From positions 124,001-188,000 of the forward strand of contig NZ_JRYR02000001.1 of assembly GCF_000807855.2 (NCBI RefSeq): DNA of 64,000 nt, given 5' to 3'. The notes under the pieces are model-generated. The model had not been told where the DNA came from. It searched no databases and saw nothing but the letters and a program-made list of their open reading frames with translations. The first letter of the stretch is position 1. The number at the start of each line of letters is the position of its first letter. A program made the position numbers and the translations under genes. Origin of the DNA: Flammeovirga pacifica. GTDB taxonomy: Bacteria; Bacteroidota; Bacteroidia; Cytophagales; Flammeovirgaceae. Positions 1-9,450 of this stretch are shown here, piece by piece.

Positions 1-890
1 ACAGTTGGCATTCCTTCACTATAGCTTGGGCAAAGTAGAATGTCGCTTTTTGATAGTCTATCTTTTATTTGATTTTGATTGATTATTTTACCGTGGTAGG
101 TAATATTTACATTATTTTTTATTTGTTTTTCTTCTGGTATGGGTCCGATAAAGTCACATATTATGTTGAATCCTTGTTTCGTCAATTTTGAGATGGCTTG
201 ATTAATTTCTTCTATGCTTTTCCTTCGTTCATATCTACCTATAAATATGAATCTAATAGATTCTTTATTAATCATTAAATTAGAAGCATTGTTGTTACCA
301 TTCAATGTTGATCTTATAAAGCTTGTGTCTATACCATTTGGTATTTCAACCACTGTACCTTTTGTGGCACCTTGAGTATATAATATTTCCGTGAGTTTTC
401 CTCCTAAAGAAATTTGTTTTTTAGCTTTTTTAATAATGATAGACGCAGGAATTCGTAATAAAAGGTGTTCCAATTTATTTTTAATATTTACAGCATGTTG
501 ATACATTTCTAGGCCATGTAGATTGCATATTAGCTTATAGTTTAAGGAGGTGTTACTTGTATACCACCCAGTAAATCCTTGACTGTAAATGGCATCGTAT
601 GATTTTAAATTTATGACATTATATAATTTTTTTGAGAAAAGATAACTTTGATAAATGTAATGCCCTAGAAACATCTTTACCTTGGGTTTTTTAATTTGAT
701 GAAAGCTTATATTTTGCAACTCTTCTCCTGTGTAATAATCTACTAATTTAGAGACCTCAATGATTTCGGGATGATAGATGTGTACCATTATCCCTGCTTT
801 AGCCCAATGTTTAGCTAACATGTAGCTGTGTTTTTGTATGCCGCCTATAGTAGAAGGAAATATTCCATCTGTGAGTAGTGCTATTTTCAT
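1..890 (-). CDS. Glycosyltransferase family 4 (GT4), C-terminus cut by window edge
   Basis: Transfers a sugar from a nucleotide donor to a growing surface glycan in the cytoplasm (family knowledge). About 296 residues are visible from the ATG at 888-890 with no stop before the left edge. The start MKIALLTDGIFPSTIGGIQK has the GG loop typical of the GT-B acceptor domain; near the edge the sequence reads SEGMP, the start of the GT4 donor-binding E-x7-E motif. The linker region contains PNGIDT and FIGRYERRK, also GT4-like. It is the most distal visible gene of the minus-strand polysaccharide operon, 60 bp after the GT2 gene at 951. Sugar specificity cannot be read from sequence. Confidence 0.85.
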   Translation of the reverse strand, partial: MKIALLTDGIFPSTIGGIQKHSYMLAKHWAKAGIMVHIYHPEIIEVSKLVDYYTGEELQNISFHQIKKPKVKMFLGHYIYQSYLFSKKLYNVINLKSYDAIYSQGFTGWYTSNTSLNYKLICNLHGLEMYQHAVNIKNKLEHLLLRIPASIIIKKAKKQISLGGKLTEILYTQGATKGTVVEIPNGIDTSFIRSTLNGNNNASNLMINKESIRFIFIGRYERRKSIEEINQAISKLTKQGFNIICDFIGPIPEEKQIKNNVNITYHGKIINQNQIKDRLSKSDILLCPSYSEGMPT

Positions 891-950
891 TTTTTTGACC
901 TAGTTAAGTCGAAGATCTATTCGTGTATAAGGAGACCTTAAATCAAATAA

Positions 951-1925
951 TTACCTCGTTAATATTTTTTTAAATACCCAGTTATAGCCCTTTATTTTGT
1001 GTAATCCCATTTGCAAGCCACTAATATAAATTTTAAATATACCTTTAGGCTCATGAAATGCCATGATTTTGGCAAATAGAGCATTACGTTCCATCATTTT
1101 TAGTTTCCCAAAATCATATTGAACTTGAGTACTTAAATAGGCAGCAATATAAGTACCATTTAAAGACTTGTTTAGTTTTACATTATCAGGTCTAGTTTTA
1201 ATAAAATCCAACATATTATGGTTATATAATTTAACGGCGCTAATAAAAGTAGCAGCAAAATCATAAGGTTCCTTTATATTTCTATTTTCATCTATACGGT
1301 AATAAAAATCTGGTTTGTCACCAACAACTACCTTATATTTTACATTTTGCTGTAATAAAGCTCGTGTATGTAATTCAACATCTTGTAAGCGTGGGTAATT
1401 TATATTAAACCCCTTTAGCTTTAGCAGAAAATGAGTTTTCCAAATCGGGGAAGTAGTATGCCAAGGGAGCGTGTGTGATAAGAACATATTAAGGTGTTTA
1501 CCCTGTGGTGGTATCCATTTTGATGGACTATCACCAACACGGGTATAAAAAGTACCCCCAGAGAAGATCCAAAAGTCATTATGTGGATGATGTTTAATAG
1601 TACTTACACGATTTTTTAAACATGTATTAATTAATAAATCATCAGAATCTAAAAAAATACTATACTCGCCATTAGCCTGTTCTAAACCAATATTACGGCA
1701 TGATGAACCGCCTTTTTGTTCTTTCTTTCGTTTTATCAGTTTAAATCGTTGATCTTGGGCAGTAAACGTATTAATAATTTCAATAGAATTGTCTGTTGAG
1801 CCATCATCAACAATAATAGCTTCCCAGTTATGGTATGTTTGTCGTAGTAAACAATTAAGAGTTTCGGCAATATATAATCCCTTATTGTAGTTGGGTATGA
1901 TGATGGATATTAGCATTTTTGACAT
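951..1925 (-). CDS. Glycosyltransferase family 2
   Basis: A 324-residue GT-A enzyme that probably adds one sugar of the surface polysaccharide repeat. The N-terminus shows the GT2 signature IIIPNYNKG, then VDDGSTDNS near residue 42 and the DSDD metal/donor motif near residue 93. No transmembrane segment is apparent, so it is probably a soluble or membrane-associated cytoplasmic enzyme. It lies in the same orientation as the other glycan genes but is preceded by a 754-bp gap without a gene. Donor and acceptor are unknown. Confidence 0.85.
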   Translation of the reverse strand: MSKMLISIIIPNYNKGLYIAETLNCLLRQTYHNWEAIIVDDGSTDNSIEIINTFTAQDQRFKLIKRKKEQKGGSSCRNIGLEQANGEYSIFLDSDDLLINTCLKNRVSTIKHHPHNDFWIFSGGTFYTRVGDSPSKWIPPQGKHLNMFLSHTLPWHTTSPIWKTHFLLKLKGFNINYPRLQDVELHTRALLQQNVKYKVVVGDKPDFYYRIDENRNIKEPYDFAATFISAVKLYNHNMLDFIKTRPDNVKLNKSLNGTYIAAYLSTQVQYDFGKLKMMERNALFAKIMAFHEPKGIFKIYISGLQMGLHKIKGYNWVFKKILTR

Positions 1926-2679
1926 TTTTAATGTTATAATTAGATTTACAACAATATGTTTGAGTGTTTATTATGATAATATGTTGTTTGGCTATTTTTA
2001 TTTAATTGTTTTTAATAATTAAATAACTGTTTTTTTATTATATCAAACACTAAATTTGAATTTATCAATTTTAGTTTCTTGATTATGATTGGATTCTTTA
2101 TCATTCAACAACAAAGTTATATTATAACTTCTTCATTTTTTTGAACCATGATACTTCTTTTACTTATTAAGTATTTTTTAAGCTTTGATAATACCCTTGA
2201 TGCAAATTACCATATGTTGAGCTAAATTTAATACTCTACACATTTTCCAAAAGAGATTTCTCTTACTATGATCATTTAATGAAATGATTAAATAATTATA
2301 GTACTTTGAGAATATACCAACAATTTATTTCAATAATATATTCTATTTTCACCGATTGAAGTTTTCACTATAATGGAGTAATACTATGTTAATTAGGTGT
2401 TTGTGTAATCTTTTTGTTATTTAGAAAGGAGTTGTGATCATATTTTCTATTTTGATGCACCCACCTTTTGAATACATGATTTTCTAGGTTATTCTCTTCA
2501 ATTTGCTTTCACTTCGATTTTTTAATTACAGTTATTTCTATAAATCAAATTTTCTTATTTGTAGGAGCTTACTTTATTCTTCGTTTACATGTAACTATTC
2601 CATTATTTATTTATCTAATAAATGTGGTGATTAGTAATTTTTCTTATTGAATTATATTTATAGGTGTTATTTGTTTGTA
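1926..2679. other. AT-rich gap in the polysaccharide operon, no intact gene
   Basis: This 754-bp stretch lies between two co-oriented glycosyltransferase genes in an otherwise tightly packed operon. It is very AT-rich and has frequent stops in every frame on the minus strand. I recognise no repeat, RNA gene or terminator in it. It may be the remains of a decayed gene, but I could not identify a homologous stretch. Confidence 0.6.
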
Positions 2680-3567
2680 TTATATTTTAAGTATGCGGTG
2701 TATAATATAGCAAAAGATACTTATATTTTTTTTAAAAAATGATATTGATGGTGGAGACTGAATAATGACTTTATATCCATAAAAACTAAGTAATTTTCGA
2801 CCTAAACCAACAAAATGGTAGTATTTATTGTAACAACCTTCAGAAATTAATATATTTTTAAATAACTTATTGTAAATATTTAGAGAAAATTGTATAGAGT
2901 TTTGACGACTACTCCATACTCCAGTTTCTGTTATACGATATACAGAAGTACTATCAGCTAAACAGTAAATTTTACCTAATTGAGCACACGCCAAACCGAC
3001 TAATTGATCGCCAGATGGATGATTTAAATATTTTGTTAATGTTTGGTTTATAGAGCTGTAGTTTCTTAATAAACATGTTTGTGTGGAGGGGACAAAGCCT
3101 GAAATAACATCTTTTATAGTAAATATATGTTTTTTATGTCTTTGTTGGGTAAAAGAGTGATTGCGTTCTATTTTTACAACCCTGTTACTAAAAACTAGAC
3201 TGTATTCCTCATTCTCCTCTAAAAAGTTAACTTGTTTTTTTAATTTATTAGGGTTAATCCAATAGTCATCACCCTCGCATAAGGCAATGTATTTGCCTGT
3301 ACAAGCCTGAAGCGTTTTTATAAAATTAGGCATCATACCTAAGTTTCCTTCAGATGGTAGTAGTTCAATGATTTCAGGATGTTTCTTTTGATATTTTTCA
3401 CATATTTTTCGTGTATTATCCGTACTACCGTCTTCTCCAATAATTAATTGAATAGGAAAATCCGTTCTTTGCATCAATACTCCTTCAATCGCTTCGGCAA
3501 TATAAGCTTCGTGATTGTAGGTGATCATACAAATCGATACTAATGGTGCTTTTATTGTTTTACACAT
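2680..3567 (-). CDS. Glycosyltransferase family 2
   Basis: A 295-residue GT-A glycosyltransferase. Visible motifs are VSICMITYNHEAYIAEAIEG at the start, GEDGSTDNT near residue 45 and CEGDDYW near residue 98, all typical of the family's nucleotide-sugar-binding half. Proteins with MITYNHE and GEDGSTD starts are common in Bacteroidota capsule loci. Its start lies 1 bp from the end of the acyltransferase gene upstream (3569), so the two are probably translationally coupled. Specificity is unknown. Confidence 0.87.
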   Translation of the reverse strand: MCKTIKAPLVSICMITYNHEAYIAEAIEGVLMQRTDFPIQLIIGEDGSTDNTRKICEKYQKKHPEIIELLPSEGNLGMMPNFIKTLQACTGKYIALCEGDDYWINPNKLKKQVNFLEENEEYSLVFSNRVVKIERNHSFTQQRHKKHIFTIKDVISGFVPSTQTCLLRNYSSINQTLTKYLNHPSGDQLVGLACAQLGKIYCLADSTSVYRITETGVWSSRQNSIQFSLNIYNKLFKNILISEGCYNKYYHFVGLGRKLLSFYGYKVIIQSPPSISFFKKNISIFCYIIHRILKI

Positions 3568-3568
3568 T

Positions 3569-4111
3569 CTATAATAATTTGCTTATTTCATGTATGTCTT
3601 TTTTTCTATCTTTTATATATTTAGTGGGTACACCTCCATGTAGTTCCCAATGAGGTATATCATTTTTCACCAAACTCATTGCTCCAACGACAGCACCTTC
3701 CTCAAGGGTAATGTTGGGCAATAATATAGAATTAGTACCCACTTGGACATAACGTTTTATTGTTATAACTCCTCCTGTTACATTTGTATATTCTTTTGGT
3801 ACCATGGGGCTAATCATAAACTCCCCCGAAAAATCATCATTGGCACTAAATATCGTACAACGTGGGGACAATCCTGAATAGTCTTCCATTATTATTCCCA
3901 TTTTTCCATATAATGCTGTATATGCCGAAATATGAATGTAACTCCCTAAAGTAATACTACCTGATAAAATGCAGAAATCATCAATACGTACGTGATTACC
4001 TATACTAATTTTTTCAGGGCTATAAATCGAAGCTTTATCAGAAATGAGTACATTCTCTCCGAATCTTTTAAATCCTAATTTCTTAAGTTGTTCTTTGGTT
4101 AAAAATGCCAT
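3569..4111 (-). CDS. Left-handed beta-helix acyltransferase, probably sugar acetyltransferase
   Basis: A 180-residue hexapeptide-repeat protein that likely moves an acetyl group from acetyl-CoA to a sugar hydroxyl or amino group. The isoleucine-patch pattern (I-G-N-H-V-R-I, I-T-L-G-S-Y-I-H-I and similar) runs from about residue 30 to 150; the C-terminal GGVPTKYIKDR is typical of the maltose/galactoside acetyltransferase class. It lies directly downstream of the VioA-like aminotransferase at 4136, which suggests N-acetylation of that enzyme's 4-amino product, as VioB does in other bacteria. O-acetylation of the polysaccharide is the alternative. Confidence 0.82.
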   Translation of the reverse strand: MAFLTKEQLKKLGFKRFGENVLISDKASIYSPEKISIGNHVRIDDFCILSGSITLGSYIHISAYTALYGKMGIIMEDYSGLSPRCTIFSANDDFSGEFMISPMVPKEYTNVTGGVITIKRYVQVGTNSILLPNITLEEGAVVGAMSLVKNDIPHWELHGGVPTKYIKDRKKDIHEISKLL

Positions 4112-4135
4112 TATATTTTATTAATTCTCTTTGTA

Positions 4136-5215
4136 TTAGTATTTTAGTGACCGAATAATTAAACGACAGATTAAATCTATTTCTCCTTTGGTGATGTCAT
4201 AATATAAAGGTAAACACAATACACGTTTAGAAATGTCGTCACATACGGGTGTATCTTGTTTTTTTAAATAGGGGAGATGATTGAGACTAGGGTAAAAGTA
4301 ACGGCGAGGGTTGATTTCGTTTTTTTCTAATTCACTTTTTATTTTGAGGCACTCTTCTTCATTTTTAAATAAAATGGGATAGTAGCTGTAATTGTACTCC
4401 GTACCTTCAGGTAATTCGGGTCGAATTAATCCCTTATCAATCAACCAATCATCATACTGTTGACTATCCTTCTTACGCTTAGCAATAATTTGATCCAAGT
4501 AAGGTAAGTTACATAGTCCCATGGCAGCATGAAACTCTGAGTTTTTTCCATTGATACCTACACCATTAAATTTTCCTGGTCCATCATGCCCAAAATTGCG
4601 CATAAAAGCTAGGCGTTTGAGTAAATCAGGATCTCTGGTTACTATAGCACCTCCTTCTATAGTATGAAACAGTTTAGTAGCATGTGTACTCATTGTGGCA
4701 ATGTCACCGTAGGATAAAAGACTTTGACCTTTATAACAACTACCTATTGCGTGTGCAGCATCGTAAATGACTTTCAATTTGTATTTTTTTGCAATTCCTT
4801 CAATGGCCTCTATATCGCAAGGTATACCATATACGTGGGTTGCGATGATGGCTGTAGTTTTATCCGTGATGCATTTTTCAATACTTTCCGGATCTATATT
4901 TAAAGTGTTGGAATTAATATCAGCATATATTGGTATACAATGCTCCCAAACAATAGAAGAAGTTGTCGCTACGTAAGAAAATGGTGTGGTAATGATTTCC
5001 CCTTCTAATGCCAAAGCTTGTATGGCCAATTGTAAAGCTATGGTGCCATTGGTAACAAAAAGCAAATGATCTAGATTTAGCTTTTCTTTTAAGCTCAATT
5101 CTAATTCATTAACACAAGGCCCATTATTAGTGAGCCACTGTCGTTTCCAAATAGCTGTTACGTGCTTATTGTAAGCCTCCTGTGGTGGCATGAATGGTTT
5201 TGTAACGGGTATCAT
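4136..5215 (-). CDS. DegT/DnrJ/EryC1/StrS sugar aminotransferase, VioA-like
   Basis: A 359-residue PLP enzyme that would transfer an amino group from glutamate to a keto-sugar nucleotide. The likely substrate is dTDP-4-keto-6-deoxyglucose made by RfbA and RfbB encoded upstream. The PLP-binding lysine is K181 in STHATKLFHTIEGGA; VTNGT near residue 55 and YDAAHAIG near residue 152 match the cofactor pocket. The stretch TPFSYVATTSSIVWE resembles VioA enzymes, which make dTDP-4-amino-4,6-dideoxyglucose. It ends 24 bp before the acyltransferase gene. The exact stereochemistry of the product is inference. Confidence 0.83.
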   Translation of the reverse strand: MIPVTKPFMPPQEAYNKHVTAIWKRQWLTNNGPCVNELELSLKEKLNLDHLLFVTNGTIALQLAIQALALEGEIITTPFSYVATTSSIVWEHCIPIYADINSNTLNIDPESIEKCITDKTTAIIATHVYGIPCDIEAIEGIAKKYKLKVIYDAAHAIGSCYKGQSLLSYGDIATMSTHATKLFHTIEGGAIVTRDPDLLKRLAFMRNFGHDGPGKFNGVGINGKNSEFHAAMGLCNLPYLDQIIAKRKKDSQQYDDWLIDKGLIRPELPEGTEYNYSYYPILFKNEEECLKIKSELEKNEINPRRYFYPSLNHLPYLKKQDTPVCDDISKRVLCLPLYYDITKGEIDLICRLIIRSLKY

Positions 5216-5219
5216 TATA

Positions 5220-6665
5220 TTAATTTTTTAAATTGAGTTTTCCTTTGATCATTTGCCACATCAGTACACTGCCTTCTGCTTTGAAAGCTAGGTTTAGTAT
5301 GGAATAGGTTACTACAAATAAACTACCTTGAACCAATAGATTAAGCCAGTGATTACCTATGTAGATATAATTGTATTGTATATAAATTAATGGTATACTT
5401 ATTAGTATGGTTTTTACTATGGAGCCAGTAAAAAAAGACCATGTGACTTGTAGCTCTTTTATTACAAATAGATAATTAAGTGTAAGGGCTAATACCATAC
5501 ATCCAGAATATGCATATAAATAACTTTCTAGGTTATAGATAAATAAGAAAGGGAAAGCACAGGTAAATATTAGCTTTTTAAATATCTCTAAATGTAAAAA
5601 GGCTTTAGAGTTCCCTTTGCTACTGAGTACGTTTACTAATAGTGCACTAAGAGGATAACCAAAACCAGCCAAAGCCATAATACGAAATAAAGGCACAGAT
5701 GGGAGCCATTTTTCGGTGAATATGATTACTATTAAATCTTCCGCTACTAGGTAAATAGCACCGATCATCAAAAACACTGTGAATAAAAGAATACTATGAA
5801 TTTGTTTGACCACCTGAATGTACTTTTCATTATTATTTTGTATTTGTGAGAGCATGGGAAAGAGTACTGCAAGCAAACTCCCAGAGGAGTAACTTATAAT
5901 CATATTATCTAATCCTTTTGCTCTTTGGAAGAAACCTAATTGTGCTGGTAAGTAAGCCTTACCTATAATTATGACATCTAAACGGGTGTAGACTATATCT
6001 AATAAACCAGATAAGAACATGCGAAAACCAAATGCCCAGAGTTGTTTTAATGCTTTTAATGAAAAATTAAAAGCAGGTTTCCATTTTGCTACAGACCATA
6101 TCAATAGTAGGTAAACTGTATTGGCACTTAGTGTTTGGGCTACTAGAGCCCAAACACCATAACCCTTAAAAGCTAAGTAAATACCTAAAATACCACTGAT
6201 AATGGCACCCACCATCCGAAATTGCACAAAATACTTAAATATGAGTTGCTTTTTAAGGTAAGTATTTTGTATGGTAGCTAGACCGTTAATAGTAAAAGAT
6301 AACGACATTACCCTTGTGATATTAAGCAGCTCAGGTCTTTCATAGAAATGGGCCACGTAGGGAGCTGATAAAAACAAACTGATGCTCAATAGTGCAGCAA
6401 TACTGGTATTGAACCAAAACACACTGTTATAGTGTACAGGGAGTAAACGTTTGCGTTGTATCAAACTACCACCTAGTCCCATATCGGCAAATACCATAGA
6501 CATACCAATAATAACATTGATCATTGCCATGAGTCCGTATTCTTCGGGTTCTAATAAGCGTGCTAGGAATATAGATATAATAAAACCCACACCTTGGTTA
6601 CCGATGCGACCAATGAAATCCCAAATAAATGCGGTGGTTGTTTTCTTTTTTAAGTTAATTGACAA
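5220..6665 (-). CDS. Wzx-type polysaccharide flippase (MOP superfamily)
   Basis: A 481-residue polytopic inner-membrane protein with about 12-14 hydrophobic segments along its whole length. The N-terminus (FIWDFIGRIGNQGVGFIISI, then LLEPEEYGLMAMI) is characteristic of the WzxC/polysaccharide synthase branch of the MOP exporters. It would flip lipid-linked repeat units to the periplasm. Its start is followed by the aminotransferase gene 4 bp after its stop. This is the only clear Wzx in the locus and pairs logically with the Wza/Wzc-like genes at 23316-26480. Confidence 0.88.
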   Translation of the reverse strand: MSINLKKKTTTAFIWDFIGRIGNQGVGFIISIFLARLLEPEEYGLMAMINVIIGMSMVFADMGLGGSLIQRKRLLPVHYNSVFWFNTSIAALLSISLFLSAPYVAHFYERPELLNITRVMSLSFTINGLATIQNTYLKKQLIFKYFVQFRMVGAIISGILGIYLAFKGYGVWALVAQTLSANTVYLLLIWSVAKWKPAFNFSLKALKQLWAFGFRMFLSGLLDIVYTRLDVIIIGKAYLPAQLGFFQRAKGLDNMIISYSSGSLLAVLFPMLSQIQNNNEKYIQVVKQIHSILLFTVFLMIGAIYLVAEDLIVIIFTEKWLPSVPLFRIMALAGFGYPLSALLVNVLSSKGNSKAFLHLEIFKKLIFTCAFPFLFIYNLESYLYAYSGCMVLALTLNYLFVIKELQVTWSFFTGSIVKTILISIPLIYIQYNYIYIGNHWLNLLVQGSLFVVTYSILNLAFKAEGSVLMWQMIKGKLNLKN

Positions 6666-6803
6666 GGGGTGATATTTTTTTTGTGATACAATTTAAATAT
6701 TGAGATTATTCTGTTGTTACACACTTAAACTAAATTATGATCAAATTTGTTATTACTATTATTATAACGTATGTGTTTATTAATATTTTTTCAAACATGC
6801 TTA

Positions 6804-8282
6804 TTATTGGTAGTTGTAATCTATCTTTAGGTAAATGATGTCAGGGTTTTGCATGGATTCAATTTGATAAGTTTGATATTCTATATCAGTTGTATTTAAA
6901 TAATCAATTAAAGAGTTACAAGTTTTTGAACTTGTACAGAATGCGAAGTCAATTTTCTTAAGTCTTTTTTTGTGTTTAGGGTTTTTATTAAAAAGGCGAT
7001 CAGGATATTCAATATTTTTGGTTTTATTGTATACAGAATAGTAAACAGGGTATGAGCAATATATATAGGAGTTTGTATTAAATTTTTGTTTTTCAACAAA
7101 CTCTTCTATTCTTGCGTACTTATTAAGTCTTTCATAAGACAACTGTATATTAAATAGAATAGTGAATAGTATATAAAGGCCTATTAGAGTAATGTTTAAT
7201 TTAGATTTTGGAATTAAGGATAATAATATTATTGAAGGTAAATAGCCCATCCAAGTATAATAAAATGGGTATCTTCCAATAATACCCATAAAAAGAGGAA
7301 TTATTGTGCAAATAATAAAAGGAGTGAGAGAGGTGTTATTCTTGTTTCTATTCCTAATGTATGAAAATGTCAAAATAATTATAACAATTAGGTATTCTTT
7401 ATTAATTAAATAAGCATTATATATTCTAATGTATAGTGGTTCTTGTTGAATAATAGAATTATTTAAAGCGGAATTCCATTTTTCTATAAATTGTAAATCT
7501 AGACTTAAGTATTCTAGGATACTAGGAAAAGTATGTAAAAGATTATAGGATAATTCTTTTGCACTTTCTGAAAAACCAAAAATTCGGATAATATATCTTA
7601 TTGGTGTTATACCATTAAAATTTAAATAATATAAAAAAGAAGAAAAACCAACAACTAAACCAAGTGAAAAATATGTAAGTATTTTAAATATTCTTATTTT
7701 TTTTTGTGGAAAAATTAAAAATAATGTAAATAATATTAAGTAAACTATAGGTACTTGAGAAATACCTGACCAATAGATAACGTAACCTCCGAAAAAGGAG
7801 ATGAAATATTGATATTTTTTTTCTTCTTTTATTGAACGGATCAAAAGTGCTGAAAAGGAAATTACAACAAATGCACCTACAGCGTCTATCCGACCACTAT
7901 TTCCTTGAAAAAAAATGGTATATGACATAAAATACAATAAGATGAATATGATTCTCTCATTTATGTTTGATTTGAGTATATCTTTTAAAAAGATACGATC
8001 AATTACAAGATATGTGCAAATAACAAATAGCAAATTAAAACTTCTTACACTAAAATATGATATATCAAAAAATGATAACCATATAGTTAAAAATATTTGA
8101 TGTAAATAAATGAAACTAGGGTCTACAAATTTATTATGTTGCTTAAAAGCGATCACCGGTTCCAGAGTCATAATTTCATCAATCCATGGTATAAAAGGAA
8201 TAAACCTCATAATAATTAAATGTGAAATTATACAAATTGATAGGGTAGTTATGTATTTGTAAAAGGTTTTGTTTTGTATCAT
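6804..8282 (-). CDS. Polytopic GT-C type membrane protein, probable lipid-linked sugar glycosyltransferase
   Basis: A 492-residue membrane protein with about 10-12 transmembrane helices and a short soluble C-terminus. An acidic pair follows the first helix (PWIDEIMTLEP), as in GT39/PMT-like GT-C enzymes that use polyprenyl-phosphate sugars. The alternative is a Wzy-type polymerase, a role otherwise unassigned in this locus. The gene is markedly AT-rich and overlaps the end of the aminotransferase gene upstream by 4 bp (ATGA). Fold class is moderately supported, exact reaction is not. Confidence 0.6.
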   Translation of the reverse strand: MIQNKTFYKYITTLSICIISHLIIMRFIPFIPWIDEIMTLEPVIAFKQHNKFVDPSFIYLHQIFLTIWLSFFDISYFSVRSFNLLFVICTYLVIDRIFLKDILKSNINERIIFILLYFMSYTIFFQGNSGRIDAVGAFVVISFSALLIRSIKEEKKYQYFISFFGGYVIYWSGISQVPIVYLILFTLFLIFPQKKIRIFKILTYFSLGLVVGFSSFLYYLNFNGITPIRYIIRIFGFSESAKELSYNLLHTFPSILEYLSLDLQFIEKWNSALNNSIIQQEPLYIRIYNAYLINKEYLIVIIILTFSYIRNRNKNNTSLTPFIICTIIPLFMGIIGRYPFYYTWMGYLPSIILLSLIPKSKLNITLIGLYILFTILFNIQLSYERLNKYARIEEFVEKQKFNTNSYIYCSYPVYYSVYNKTKNIEYPDRLFNKNPKHKKRLKKIDFAFCTSSKTCNSLIDYLNTTDIEYQTYQIESMQNPDIIYLKIDYNYQ

Positions 8283-9445
8283 AGATGTTTATAATTAGTA
8301 ATTATTGAGATTATGCTAGAGAGGCTTTTCAATTCATAATATAATGGTAAACGTAAAAGTTGATCCGTATATTCGTCACTCAAAGGACAGTCCTGTGTCA
8401 TGTATTGTAGTTTTTCAATATACTCACTTTTGTGTAAGCTTAAATAGTGAAATACCGCATGTATATTTTCGTTTTTTAGGTGTTTTATCAACATGGTACG
8501 GAAATCCGCATTAGGGCAGATTAAGTAAAACATATGACCGTTGTTGGTGGCATAATCAGGGACAAGCGGTAAGTGAACTTTATTTTCATTGGCCCAATCC
8601 TTTAATCCTTCGTAATAGCCGTTCCATATTTCTTTACGACGCTGTTGTATGCTGTCCATTTCTTCTAATTGGGCATATAAAAAAGAAGCCGTCAACTCGT
8701 TAGGCAAAAAGCTCGATCCCGTATCCACCCATCCGTATTTATTGACTTCACCACGGAAAAACTCTGCACGGTTGGTGCCTTTTTCCCAGAGTACCTCGGC
8801 ACGCTTTTCAAAGCGATCGTTGTTAATGGCCAAGAGTCCACCCTCACCACATTGTATGTTTTTGGTTTCGTGGAATGAAAAAGTAGCCAAATGACCAATG
8901 CTACCCAAAGCTAATTTTGCCCCTTGGTCCCCTAAAGAGGAATGGAGTTTAGTTACTGTATAATAACTATCTATGGCCTGAGCAGCATCTTCAATCACAA
9001 AAATATTGTGTTTTTTAGCTACCTCCATAACTATCTCCATGTCGCAAGCTACTCCTGCATAATGAACAGGTACAATAGCCTTGGTTTTGGGTGTGATTAG
9101 GCTTTCTAAGGAGCTTTCATCCATACCTGGATGATCCTTACGGCTATCTGCAAATATCAATTTAGCTCCTTGACGCACAAAAGCTAAAGCTGTACTCACA
9201 AAAGTATAGGAAGGCACAATGACTTCATCGCCCGGTTGTATATCAATCAAAAGCGCACACATTTCCAATGCATCGGTACAGGATGTGGTTAATAGCGTCT
9301 TTTTAAAACCAAAGCGTTCTTCAAAGAAAGCTTGGCATTTTTTGGTATATACGCCATTGCCACTGATATGTCCAGAGTAGACTGCTTGGTATAGGTAATG
9401 TGCTTCTTTACCAGTAAGGTAGGGTTTATTGAATGGCGTTTTCAT
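8279..9445 (-). CDS. dTDP-4-amino-4,6-dideoxy-sugar transaminase, WecE/RffA-like
   Basis: A 388-residue PLP aminotransferase. WecE converts dTDP-4-keto-6-deoxy-D-glucose to dTDP-4-amino-4,6-dideoxy-D-galactose. The match is strong: FNKPYLTGKE at the start, TTSCTDALEMCALL, EVIVPSYTFVSTALAF, EDAAQAIDSYY, and FSFHETKNIQCGEGG with the catalytic lysine K195. It lies directly downstream of a sugar formyltransferase gene (9451-10320), so the product is probably N-formylated. It is a second, clearly different aminotransferase from the one at 4136; the two may make different stereoisomers from one intermediate. Confidence 0.88.
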   Translation of the reverse strand: MKTPFNKPYLTGKEAHYLYQAVYSGHISGNGVYTKKCQAFFEERFGFKKTLLTTSCTDALEMCALLIDIQPGDEVIVPSYTFVSTALAFVRQGAKLIFADSRKDHPGMDESSLESLITPKTKAIVPVHYAGVACDMEIVMEVAKKHNIFVIEDAAQAIDSYYTVTKLHSSLGDQGAKLALGSIGHLATFSFHETKNIQCGEGGLLAINNDRFEKRAEVLWEKGTNRAEFFRGEVNKYGWVDTGSSFLPNELTASFLYAQLEEMDSIQQRRKEIWNGYYEGLKDWANENKVHLPLVPDYATNNGHMFYLICPNADFRTMLIKHLKNENIHAVFHYLSLHKSEYIEKLQYMTQDCPLSDEYTDQLLRLPLYYELKSLSSIISIITNYKHL

Positions 9446-9450
9446 ACAGT

